Source of the DNA: Hyphomicrobiales bacterium | Lineage (GTDB): Bacteria > Pseudomonadota > Alphaproteobacteria > Rhizobiales > Xanthobacteraceae | Direction: 5' to 3' | NCBI GenBank assembly: GCA_019075925.1 | Contig: JAGXAC010000018.1 | Coordinates: forward strand, 1-33,823 | DNA length: 33,823 nucleotides | In this document: positions 26,102 through 33,823 of the stretch, piece by piece | Position numbering within the stretch: the first letter of the stretch is position 1 | Layout of the letters: every line of letters starts with the position of its first letter | Made by a program: the position numbers and the translations under genes | The notes under the pieces: model-generated | Database searches by the model: none | The model's input: the letters and a program-made list of their open reading frames with translations, nothing else | What the model was told of the DNA's origin: nothing

Positions 26102-28735
26102 ATGAAAACGCTCACTGCCCTTGTCGTCCGTACGATTCGCTTTTGCATTCACCACTCGTGGTGGGTGGTCGGCGGGCTGTTGCTTGTTGCCGTGGCGTCC
26201 GGCTGGTACGCGGCCACGCATTTTTCGATGACCACGGACATCAACCAGCTGATTTCCAGCAACAGTCCTGGCCGGCAGCGTGAACTCGCGTTCGAAAAGG
26301 AATTTCCGCAGTTCGACACCATCGTTGCAGTCATTGACGCGCCGACGCCGGAAAAGGTCGAGGCGGCAACCGCGGCCCTGGTGGGGCGATTGGCGGAACA
26401 AAAAAATGTCTTTCGCAATGTCGACGAGCCGCAGGGTGGCTCGTTCTTTGCCGAGAACGGCCTTTTGTTTGCTCCGGTCGACGCGCTTGGCAAGCAGCTT
26501 GCGCTGTTGCAAAAGGCCCAGCGTCTCGTGCAGGTGCTGGCCGCCGATCCCAGTCTGCGCGGCGTAATCCGCACGCTGCAATTCGGCTTGCTTGGAGTTC
26601 AATCGGGCAAACTCAAGCTCGACGATATGGTTTGGCCGCTGACCGAGGCCGCTGACACGCTCGACCAGGTCAATGCCGACAAGCCGGCGAACTTCTCCTG
26701 GCGCGTGCTGGTGCAGGGCCAAGCGCCGAAGCCGACCGACCTGATAAAGTTCCTGCGCATTCAGGCGGTGCTCGACTATTCCGAGTTGGAGCCGGGGCTC
26801 AAAGCAAGCAATGCGATCCGCAAGGCGGCTGCCGATCTCAACCTTGCTTCCACCTATCAGGCGCGTGTGCGGTTGACCGGCCCGGTGCCGATGAACGACG
26901 AGGAATTCGCCACCATCAAGGAGAATGCGGCGCTCAACGCGATACTGACGATCGCCGTCGTGCTGTTCATCCTGTTCATGGCGTTGCGCTGGTGGCGCAT
27001 TATTTTTGCCGTGTTCGTCAGTCTTGCCGTCGGGCTTTCGCTCACCGCTGCCCTCGGCTTGCTGATGGTCGGCTCGCTCAACCTGATCTCGGTTTATTTT
27101 GCCGTATTGTTTGTCGGCCTTGGCGTCGATTTCGGGCTTCAGTTCAGCGTCCGTTACCGGGCCGAGCGGCATAAAGTCGACGGTTTGTACGAAGCGCTGC
27201 TGCATTCCGGCCGGCGCGCCGGCGCCCCGCTGACGCTGGCGGCGCTCGCGACCGCCGCGGGCTTTCTGGCCTTCCTGCCGACGGCCTACAAAGGATTGTC
27301 CGAGCTCGGGCTGATCGCCGGCGTCGGCATGTTGATCGCTTTCGCCACCAGCATCACGATGTTGCCGGCGCTATTGAGCCGCTTCAACCTGCCCGCCGAG
27401 CGGCATCAACTCGGCTATAGCTTTCTCGGACCGGTCGACGATTTTCTCGAACGCAACCGCACGCCGATCCTCATCATCACCGCGATCGCGATCCTCGGGG
27501 CGTCGCCGCTATTGTATTGGCTGCGGTTCGATTTCAATCCGATGAACCTGCGCAACCCGAACGGCGAGGCGGTTGCGACCTATCTGCAACTCGAACGGCT
27601 GGGCTCAGGCGGCGCCAACGACATCGAGGTGCTGGAGCCGTCGCTGGCGGCGGCGGACCAGATGGCGGCCAAAATTCTGACGCTGCCGCAGGTGGCGCGC
27701 GCCGTGACGTTGTCGACGTTCATACCGGAGCACCAGGAGCAGAAGCTCGAACTGATCAAGGCGGCCGCTGCAACGCTCGGGCCGGCGCTTTCGCCCAATG
27801 CGGTCAGCCCGCCGCCGACCGACGCGGAAAATGTCGCCGTTATCAATTCGACAGTCGATGCGTTGACCAAGCTCGCGGGCAACACCAGCGGCCCGGGACC
27901 GGACGCGGCCCGGCGGCTGGTGGCCGCGATGACAACGCTGGCAAAGGGCGATCGCGCCGCGCGCCAGCGCGCCGAGGTGGCATTTGTTCAGCCGTTGAAA
28001 ACCGCCCTCGACGATGTGCGCAATCTCCTCAAGGCGAAGCAGATCACCCGGGAAAATTTGCCGAAGAGTCTCGTCGCGCAATGGGTCACGGCGGATGGCA
28101 AGGCGCGGTTGCAGATTTCGCCAAGCGGCGACGCCAACGACAATACGACCTTGCGCACCTTTGCCCACGATGTTCTCAAGGTCGAGCCGAACGCAACCGA
28201 AGGCCCGATCTCGATTCTGGAAGCGCGCCGCACCATCATCACCGCGTTTTTGCAGGCGGCGGCCTGGGCGCTGTTGTCGATCGCCGTGCTGTTGTGGGTC
28301 ACGTTGCGGCGGCTCGGCGACGTATTGCTTACCCTCATTCCGCTTTTGGTTGCCGGCGTGGTGACACTCGAAATCTGTGTGGCGATCGACATGCCGCTCA
28401 ATTTCGCCAACATCATCGCGTTGCCGCTGTTGCTCGGCGTCGGCGTGGCATTCAAAATCTATTACATCATGGCGTGGCGCGAGGGGCAGACCAAGTTGTT
28501 GCAGTCGGTGCTCACGCGCGCGGTGACATTCAGTGCCTGTACGACGGCGACCGCCTTCGGCAGCCTGTATTTCTCCAGCGACCCGGGCACTTCGAGCATG
28601 GGCAAATTGCTGGCGATCGCGCTGTTGACCACGATGACGGCGGCGGCGGTCTTTCAGCCGGTGCTGATGGGTAAGCCGCGCGAGCAGCAAATGCGCGAGC
28701 ACGCGCGCCGTAAGGCCATCGGCGCGGCTGATTGA
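26102..28735 (+). CDS. hpnN: HpnN, RND/MMPL-type hopanoid transporter
   Basis: 877 aa with two hydrophobic multi-TM blocks typical of MMPL; SVYFAVLFVGLGVDFGLQFSVRYRAER; adjacent to ispH/hpnH. Confidence 0.9.
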   Translation: MKTLTALVVRTIRFCIHHSWWVVGGLLLVAVASGWYAATHFSMTTDINQLISSNSPGRQRELAFEKEFPQFDTIVAVIDAPTPEKVEAATAALVGRLAEQKNVFRNVDEPQGGSFFAENGLLFAPVDALGKQLALLQKAQRLVQVLAADPSLRGVIRTLQFGLLGVQSGKLKLDDMVWPLTEAADTLDQVNADKPANFSWRVLVQGQAPKPTDLIKFLRIQAVLDYSELEPGLKASNAIRKAAADLNLASTYQARVRLTGPVPMNDEEFATIKENAALNAILTIAVVLFILFMALRWWRIIFAVFVSLAVGLSLTAALGLLMVGSLNLISVYFAVLFVGLGVDFGLQFSVRYRAERHKVDGLYEALLHSGRRAGAPLTLAALATAAGFLAFLPTAYKGLSELGLIAGVGMLIAFATSITMLPALLSRFNLPAERHQLGYSFLGPVDDFLERNRTPILIITAIAILGASPLLYWLRFDFNPMNLRNPNGEAVATYLQLERLGSGGANDIEVLEPSLAAADQMAAKILTLPQVARAVTLSTFIPEHQEQKLELIKAAAATLGPALSPNAVSPPPTDAENVAVINSTVDALTKLAGNTSGPGPDAARRLVAAMTTLAKGDRAARQRAEVAFVQPLKTALDDVRNLLKAKQITRENLPKSLVAQWVTADGKARLQISPSGDANDNTTLRTFAHDVLKVEPNATEGPISILEARRTIITAFLQAAAWALLSIAVLLWVTLRRLGDVLLTLIPLLVAGVVTLEICVAIDMPLNFANIIALPLLLGVGVAFKIYYIMAWREGQTKLLQSVLTRAVTFSACTTATAFGSLYFSSDPGTSSMGKLLAIALLTTMTAAAVFQPVLMGKPREQQMREHARRKAIGAAD

Positions 28736-28753
28736 CCGGCAAGCGTTCTTCGC

Positions 28754-29317
28754 TCAGTGGGTCGCGGCGTTCGTGGGCCGCGAAGGCGGCCGGGATGGCG
28801 TTTTGGACCTGTGCGCCGCTACATTGGGATTAAAGCGCGGATCGATCTCGTTGAAAGCCGCCTCCGGCAGCCGCGTCCAATATTGATCTTGTCCCAGCAA
28901 TGAAATGCCGAGATAGCCGCGCACCACGAGGGTCTGCCCATCCGGCGAGAGCGTCATCTTGGCGTTGTAAACCTGCCCGTAGCGCGGATCGAGAATGTTG
29001 CCGTCATTATAGTTCAGGCCGTCGCGCTTCATGCCGCGAATAATGTCCAGACCGAGCCACGGCTTATTGTGGCGGTCGTCCGTGCAGCGATCGCACACGA
29101 CGTCGGCGGATTCGCCCGGTTTAAGGAACATGCGCACGATCAACCCCTCGTAGAGGCCGCCGCGATCGCGGATCAGGAACCAGCCGGTCGGCTCGCCGCT
29201 GTCCTTGTCGAGCGCCTGCCAGAGGCCCGCGGCGCTCGGTTCGGCAGCAAAGGCTTCCATGGCGCCGATAAGCGACAGGCTCGCAGCGACAAACAGAGTC
29301 GCAAACCGCACATGCAT
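28754..29317 (-). CDS. DUF2147-type secreted protein
   Basis: MHVRFATLFVAASLSLIGAMEAFAAEPSAAGLWQALDKDSGEPTGWFLIRDRGGLYEGLIVRMF...CDRCTDDRHNKPWLGLDIIRGMKRDG...GNILDPRYGQVYNAKMTLSPDGQTLVVRGYLGISLLGQDQYWTR. Confidence 0.85.
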   Translation of the reverse strand: MHVRFATLFVAASLSLIGAMEAFAAEPSAAGLWQALDKDSGEPTGWFLIRDRGGLYEGLIVRMFLKPGESADVVCDRCTDDRHNKPWLGLDIIRGMKRDGLNYNDGNILDPRYGQVYNAKMTLSPDGQTLVVRGYLGISLLGQDQYWTRLPEAAFNEIDPRFNPNVAAHRSKTPSRPPSRPTNAATH

Positions 29318-29504
29318 CGTTGATATCTCCGGTCGGGCAGCCTTCAAGCATGCTGGCAAAGCGGCGCGAGGTCAATTGCTGGCGCGCTCGCGGGCAACTA
29401 GCCGGGCTCGGGTCGGCACGCCGCATCGTGGTCGTATCGGAGACGAGCGGTGATTGACAAAATCGGCTCGCCAGCCTCCATAGGCAGCCTTCGCGAGCCG
29501 GTCG

Positions 29505-30236
29505 ATGAATTCACCCATTTTGGCACTGGACAAGGTCTCCAAGCATTTTGGCGCAATCGTCATCGCTGACGGCATCGACCTTGCGTTGTCCGAAGGCGAG
29601 GCGCTCGGCATCATCGGACCGAATGGCGCCGGCAAGACGACGTTGTTCGGGATTGTCAGCGGCACGGTGGCGCCCGATTCCGGCCGCGTTCTCTATGCCG
29701 GCCGCGACATTACCCACATCTCACCGGCGCAGCGTTGCACGATCGGCATCGGCCGATCGTTCCAGGTCCCGTTGCCGTTCGCCGGTATGAGCGTGTTCGA
29801 AAATCTGGTGGTGGCGGCTGCGTTCGGCGGCCGCCGCCGTGAGCGCGAAGTCTATCAAGGCTGCATGGATATTCTCGATCGCTGCGGGCTGGGCGAAAAG
29901 GCCAACCGCCGCGCCGGCAGCCTGACGCTGATCGACCGCAAGCGGCTGGAGCTGGCGCGGGCGCTCGCCACTGATCCGCGCGTCCTCCTGCTCGACGAGG
30001 TGGCCGGCGGATTGACCGAGCGCGAATGCCATGTGCTGATCGGCCTTATCGCCGACATCAGGCGCAGCGGGGTGTCGATCATCTGGATCGAGCACGTCGT
30101 GCACGCGTTGCTGGCCAGCGTCGACCGGCTGCTCGTCCTGCACAACGGCGCGTTCATTGCGGCCGGCGATCCGCACACGGTGATAAAGAGCCCCGCGGTC
30201 ATGGAAATCTACATGGGGATCGAAACCGATGTCTGA
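29505..30236 (+). CDS. Branched-chain amino acid-type ABC transporter ATP-binding protein (LivG family)
   Basis: GPNGAGKTTLFGIVSG, VLLLDEVAGGLTERE. Confidence 0.9.
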   Translation: MNSPILALDKVSKHFGAIVIADGIDLALSEGEALGIIGPNGAGKTTLFGIVSGTVAPDSGRVLYAGRDITHISPAQRCTIGIGRSFQVPLPFAGMSVFENLVVAAAFGGRRREREVYQGCMDILDRCGLGEKANRRAGSLTLIDRKRLELARALATDPRVLLLDEVAGGLTERECHVLIGLIADIRRSGVSIIWIEHVVHALLASVDRLLVLHNGAFIAAGDPHTVIKSPAVMEIYMGIETDV

Positions 30237-30936
30237 GGCGCCGCTCCTCGCAGTAGGCGATCTCGATGCGTTCTACGGCGACTTCCAGGCGCTGTTCGGG
30301 CTTTCAATGGAGGTCCGGCCGGGCGAAGCGATCGCAGTGATCGGCGCCAACGGCGCCGGTAAAAGCACGCTTCTGAAAACCATCGCCGGTTTGTTGCCGG
30401 CACGGCCGGAGGCAATTGTTTTTGGTGGTACGCCGATCGGCGGCATGCCCGCGCATGCGGTCGCGGCGCGCGGTATTGCGCTGGTGCCGGAGGGGCGCGG
30501 CCTGTTCAGCTCGCTCAGCGTCGAGGAAAACCTCATGATCGGCGGCCAGCTCAATCGCTCCGGGCCGTGGAATCTGCAACGCATCTATCAGTTGTTTCCC
30601 GGACTTGCAGAACGCCGGCACTTGCCCAGTACGGCGCTTTCCGGCGGTCAGCAGCAAATGGTCGCGATCGCGCGCGGCTTGATGTCCAATCCGAAACTTC
30701 TGCTGTGCGACGAAATCAGCCTCGGCCTCGCACCGATCGTGGTGCGTGAGATTTACGCCCGCCTGCCGGCGATTCTGGCCGAGGGAATTTCGCTCATCCT
30801 GGTGGAACAGGACGTGGTGCAGGCGCTCAAGGCGACGCAACGCGTCTACTGCCTGCAGGAAGGGCGCGTCGCGCTCACCGGTGCAGCCAAAGATTTGACC
30901 CACGAAGCGATCGCCGCCGCGTATTTCGGGGTGTGA
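30229..30936 (+). CDS. Branched-chain amino acid-type ABC transporter ATP-binding protein (LivF family)
   Basis: GANGAGKSTLLKTIAG, VPEGRGLFSSLSVEENL, LSGGQQQMVAIARGLM, LLLCDEISLGLAP. Confidence 0.92.
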   Translation: MSEAPLLAVGDLDAFYGDFQALFGLSMEVRPGEAIAVIGANGAGKSTLLKTIAGLLPARPEAIVFGGTPIGGMPAHAVAARGIALVPEGRGLFSSLSVEENLMIGGQLNRSGPWNLQRIYQLFPGLAERRHLPSTALSGGQQQMVAIARGLMSNPKLLLCDEISLGLAPIVVREIYARLPAILAEGISLILVEQDVVQALKATQRVYCLQEGRVALTGAAKDLTHEAIAAAYFGV

Positions 30937-30943
30937 GGCGTCG

Positions 30944-31813
30944 ATGACCGATTGGATCAATGTCATCCTGCAGGGCATCCTGGTTGGCGGGCTTTACGCC
31001 ATGTTCGCCGCCGGACTCTCGCTCATCTTCGGCGTCATGCGGCTGGTCAACATCGCTCATGGCGATCTCATCGTTCTCGCCGCTTACGTCGCGCTGGTGA
31101 CCACCGAAACGCTTGGCGTCGGTCCGCTCGTCTCGCTGATCATTGTGGTGCCGCTGATGGCGGCGATTGGCTACCTGCTGCAACGTGCGGTGCTTAATCG
31201 CACGCTGGGCGAAGACTTGCTGCCGCCGCTGCTGGTGACGTTCGGTCTATCGGTGATCATCCAGAACGGTCTGCTCACGCTGTTCACCGCCGACGACCGC
31301 AAGCTCGACGCCGGCCACATCGAGGTGGCGACCTACCGGTTGTTCGATGGCGTCTATATCGGTGCGTTGCCGTTGCTGCAGTTCGTCGTCGCCATCGCCG
31401 TGATCGCGGCTCTGCAATTCATCTTCTATCGCACGGCGCTCGGCCGCGCGTTTCGCGCCACCGCCGATAATCCGGCGGTGGCGCGGCTGATGGGTCTCGA
31501 CAACCGGCACGTATTTGCGCTGGCGATGGCGTTGTCGCTCGCCGTCGTGGCGATTGCCGGCGTGTTCCTTGCCATTCGCGCCAACTTCGATCCCTCGATC
31601 GGGCCGGCGCGGCTGATTTTCGGCTTCGAGGCGGTGATCATCGGCGGGCTCGGCAGCCTGTGGGGTACGTTCGCCGGCGGCCTGGTGCTTGGCGTCGCAC
31701 AGGCGGTCGGCGCCCACATCAATCCAGGCTGGCAAATCCTCGCCGGTCACGTCGCCTTTCTCGTCATTCTCGCCGTGCGTCCGGAAGGATTGTTCCCGAG
31801 GATTCGGACATGA
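30944..31813 (+). CDS. Branched-chain amino acid-type ABC transporter permease (LivH family)
   Basis: ILQGILVGGLYAMFAAGLSLIFGVMRLVNIAHGDLIVLAAY. Confidence 0.93.
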   Translation: MTDWINVILQGILVGGLYAMFAAGLSLIFGVMRLVNIAHGDLIVLAAYVALVTTETLGVGPLVSLIIVVPLMAAIGYLLQRAVLNRTLGEDLLPPLLVTFGLSVIIQNGLLTLFTADDRKLDAGHIEVATYRLFDGVYIGALPLLQFVVAIAVIAALQFIFYRTALGRAFRATADNPAVARLMGLDNRHVFALAMALSLAVVAIAGVFLAIRANFDPSIGPARLIFGFEAVIIGGLGSLWGTFAGGLVLGVAQAVGAHINPGWQILAGHVAFLVILAVRPEGLFPRIRT

Positions 31814-32841
31814 GCATCCGTGTCGGCTTTGCCAGCCGGTCGAGCCGCATCGGCATGGCGGCGAGCGCGGTGGCGCTGGTGGTGCTGGCCGCCGCACCGT
31901 TTTGGGGCGGCCGCGACGATCTCCAGTTGCTGTCGCAGATCTACACCTATGTCGCGCTGGCGAGCCTGTGGAATCTGCTCGCCGGTTATGCCGGCCTCGT
32001 TTCGGTCGGCCAGCAAGCCTATGTCGGCCTGGGCGCCTATCTTCTTTTCGGCTTCGCCATTCTCGGCGGCGTACCGCCGCTTTGGTCGATCCCGCTCGCC
32101 GGCGTCATCGCGGCACTGACCGCGATTCCGGTCGCCGCGCTGGTCTTCCGCTTGCGCGGCCACTATTTCGCGATCGGCACGTGGATTATTGCCGAGGTTT
32201 TCCGTCTGATCGCTTCGCAAGTATCCGTGCTTGGCGGCGGTTCCGGCACCAGCCTGCCGGCGCATATCGTGCTCGCCATCGCTTCGACCCGGCAGCTTCG
32301 CGATTTCCTGGTGTACTGGATCGCGCTGGCGCTGGTGGTGGTTATTTTGGCGTTGATCGTTCTGTTGCTCCGCTCGCGCTACGGGCTGGCGCTCAAGGCG
32401 ATCCGCGACAGCGAACTGGCGGCGGCCTGCAATGGCATCGACGTCCAGCGCACCAAGGTGCTGGTTTATATCTTCACCGCATTCGGCACCGCCATGGTCG
32501 GCGCGCTGATCTTCTTCCAGCGGTTGCGGGTTTCTCCGGATTCTGCTTTCAGCGTCAACGACTGGACCGCGTTCGTGATCTTCATCACCGTGATCGGCGG
32601 CATCGGGCGCATTGAAGGCCCTATTATCGGCACCGTCGTATTCTTTGCGCTTCGGCAAACACTCGCCGATCTCGGCACGATTTATTTGCTCATGCTTGGT
32701 GCGGTGGCGATCGTCGTCATGCTGGCGGCGCCGAAGGGCATCTGGGGTCTGATCGTCGAGCGCTTCGGCTGGCAGATTTTTCCGCTGGAGCGCACCGTCG
32801 TCCGCGACACCGGTAGCGCCGGCGCGGCAAAACGCGCATAA
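31810..32841 (+). CDS. Branched-chain amino acid-type ABC transporter permease (LivM family)
   Basis: LLAGYAGLVSVGQQAYVGLGAYLLF, IRDSELAAACNGIDV; ATGA overlap with LivH; start MSIRVGFASRSSR. Confidence 0.92.
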   Translation: MSIRVGFASRSSRIGMAASAVALVVLAAAPFWGGRDDLQLLSQIYTYVALASLWNLLAGYAGLVSVGQQAYVGLGAYLLFGFAILGGVPPLWSIPLAGVIAALTAIPVAALVFRLRGHYFAIGTWIIAEVFRLIASQVSVLGGGSGTSLPAHIVLAIASTRQLRDFLVYWIALALVVVILALIVLLLRSRYGLALKAIRDSELAAACNGIDVQRTKVLVYIFTAFGTAMVGALIFFQRLRVSPDSAFSVNDWTAFVIFITVIGGIGRIEGPIIGTVVFFALRQTLADLGTIYLLMLGAVAIVVMLAAPKGIWGLIVERFGWQIFPLERTVVRDTGSAGAAKRA

Positions 32842-32867
32842 AACAGAGACGAAAGGGAGAACGACCG

Positions 32868-33797
32868 ATGGCGAACAAGATCATCATCAGTTGCGCGATC
32901 ACCGGCTCGATCCACACCCCGACCATGTCGGAGGCGCTGCCGATCACGCCCGATCAGATCGCCACGCAAGCGGTCGATGCCGCCAAGGCCGGCGCCGCCA
33001 TCCTGCACCTGCACGCGCGGGATCCGAAGGACGGCCGGCCGTCGCCCGACCCGGACGTGTTCAAGCAGTTCCTGCCGCGCATCAAACAGGCGACCGACGC
33101 GGTAGTGAACATCACCACCGGCGGCGCCGTCACCATGACGGTGGAGCAGCGCATCTCCGCGGCGCAGACGCTCTCGCCGGAGATGTGTTCGCTCAACATG
33201 GGATCGATGAACTTTGCGCTATATCCGATGGCGAAGCGCTACAAGAACTGGAAATACGACTGGGAGGAAGGCTACCTGTCGAATTCCGACGCCTACATCT
33301 TTCCCAATACGTTTCGCGACATCGAAAAGATCGCCAACATCCTCGGCGAGGGGCACGGCGTCAAATTCGAGCACGAATGCTACGACACCGGCCACCTGTA
33401 CAATCTCGCCCATTGCATCGACCGCGGCATGTTCAAGCCGCCGGTCTTCCTCCAACTTATTTTCGGCATTCTCGGCGGCATTGGCCCCGAACTCGACAAC
33501 CTGCTATTCATGAAACGGACCGCGGATCGCCTGTTCGGCAAGGACTATTACTGGTCGGTGCTGGCCGGCGGCCGCCATCAGATGAATTTCGCCACCAACG
33601 CCGCGATGATGGGCGGCAACATCCGCGTCGGGCTCGAGGACTCGCTCTATATCGGTCCGGGCAAGCTCGCCAAAAGCAACGCCGAACAGGTGACCAAGAT
33701 CCGCCGCATCGTCGAGGATCTCGGCTACGAGATCGCGACGCCAAGCGAAGCGCGGGCGCTGCTCGGGCTCAAGGGCGCCGATCGTGTGAAGTTTTGA
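32868..33797 (+). CDS. DUF849 family protein (beta-keto acid cleavage enzyme, BKACE-like)
   Basis: IIISCAITGSIHTPTMSEALPITPDQIA, AAILHLHARDPKDGRPSPDPDVF, NITTGGAVTMTVEQRI, FEHECYDTGH, GGNIRVGLEDSLYIGPGKLAKSNAEQV. Confidence 0.9.
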   Translation: MANKIIISCAITGSIHTPTMSEALPITPDQIATQAVDAAKAGAAILHLHARDPKDGRPSPDPDVFKQFLPRIKQATDAVVNITTGGAVTMTVEQRISAAQTLSPEMCSLNMGSMNFALYPMAKRYKNWKYDWEEGYLSNSDAYIFPNTFRDIEKIANILGEGHGVKFEHECYDTGHLYNLAHCIDRGMFKPPVFLQLIFGILGGIGPELDNLLFMKRTADRLFGKDYYWSVLAGGRHQMNFATNAAMMGGNIRVGLEDSLYIGPGKLAKSNAEQVTKIRRIVEDLGYEIATPSEARALLGLKGADRVKF

Positions 33798-33823
33798 CGG
33801 AGCTTTAGGAGTTTGATTATTGG

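Noticed and set aside
25994-28702. Minus-strand ORFs of 403 and 365 aa and a plus-strand 385 aa ORF within hpnN
   Set aside because: Shadow frames over a well-supported RND/MMPL gene; compositionally biased with no recognisable domain.
1-33823. CRISPR arrays, tRNA/rRNA genes, IS elements, prophage or defence systems
   Set aside because: Looked for repeated spacers, cloverleaf-like arms, transposase/integrase motifs and toxin-antitoxin pairs; none was supportable.

Overview
GC-rich alphaproteobacterial chromosomal window (Rhizobiales/Bradyrhizobium-like by gene content; taxonomy inferred, not tested). Its centre is a hopanoid locus: ispA-like(-) | hpnB-hpnC-hpnD-hpnE-shc(+) > < hpnH-ispH(-) | hpnN(+). 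The locus has no hpnG-like gene between shc and hpnH. Two branched-chain amino-acid-type (Liv) ABC transporters flank it: a complete one at 5.2-9.9 kb (minus strand), and one at 29.5-32.8 kb (plus strand) with no substrate-binding gene in view, followed by a DUF849/BKACE enzyme. The left part carries a PanB-superfamily enzyme with substituted metal-ligand positions, in a tight unit with a GntR/FCD regulator and a DUF6166 protein behind a 17-bp palindrome. It also carries a His-box fatty acid hydroxylase-type membrane protein, a class III cyclase/TPR protein, folD, and a small aromatic-catabolism-like patch: an internally deleted AAHS-type MFS pseudogene, a 4,5-dihydroxyphthalate-decarboxylase-like protein and an intact extradiol dioxygenase. 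I saw no tRNA, rRNA, CRISPR, IS element or phage signature. I found no clearly new multi-gene system; the best leads are the non-canonical PanB paralogue unit, the hopanoid cluster lacking hpnG, and the decayed transporter beside the aromatic genes.
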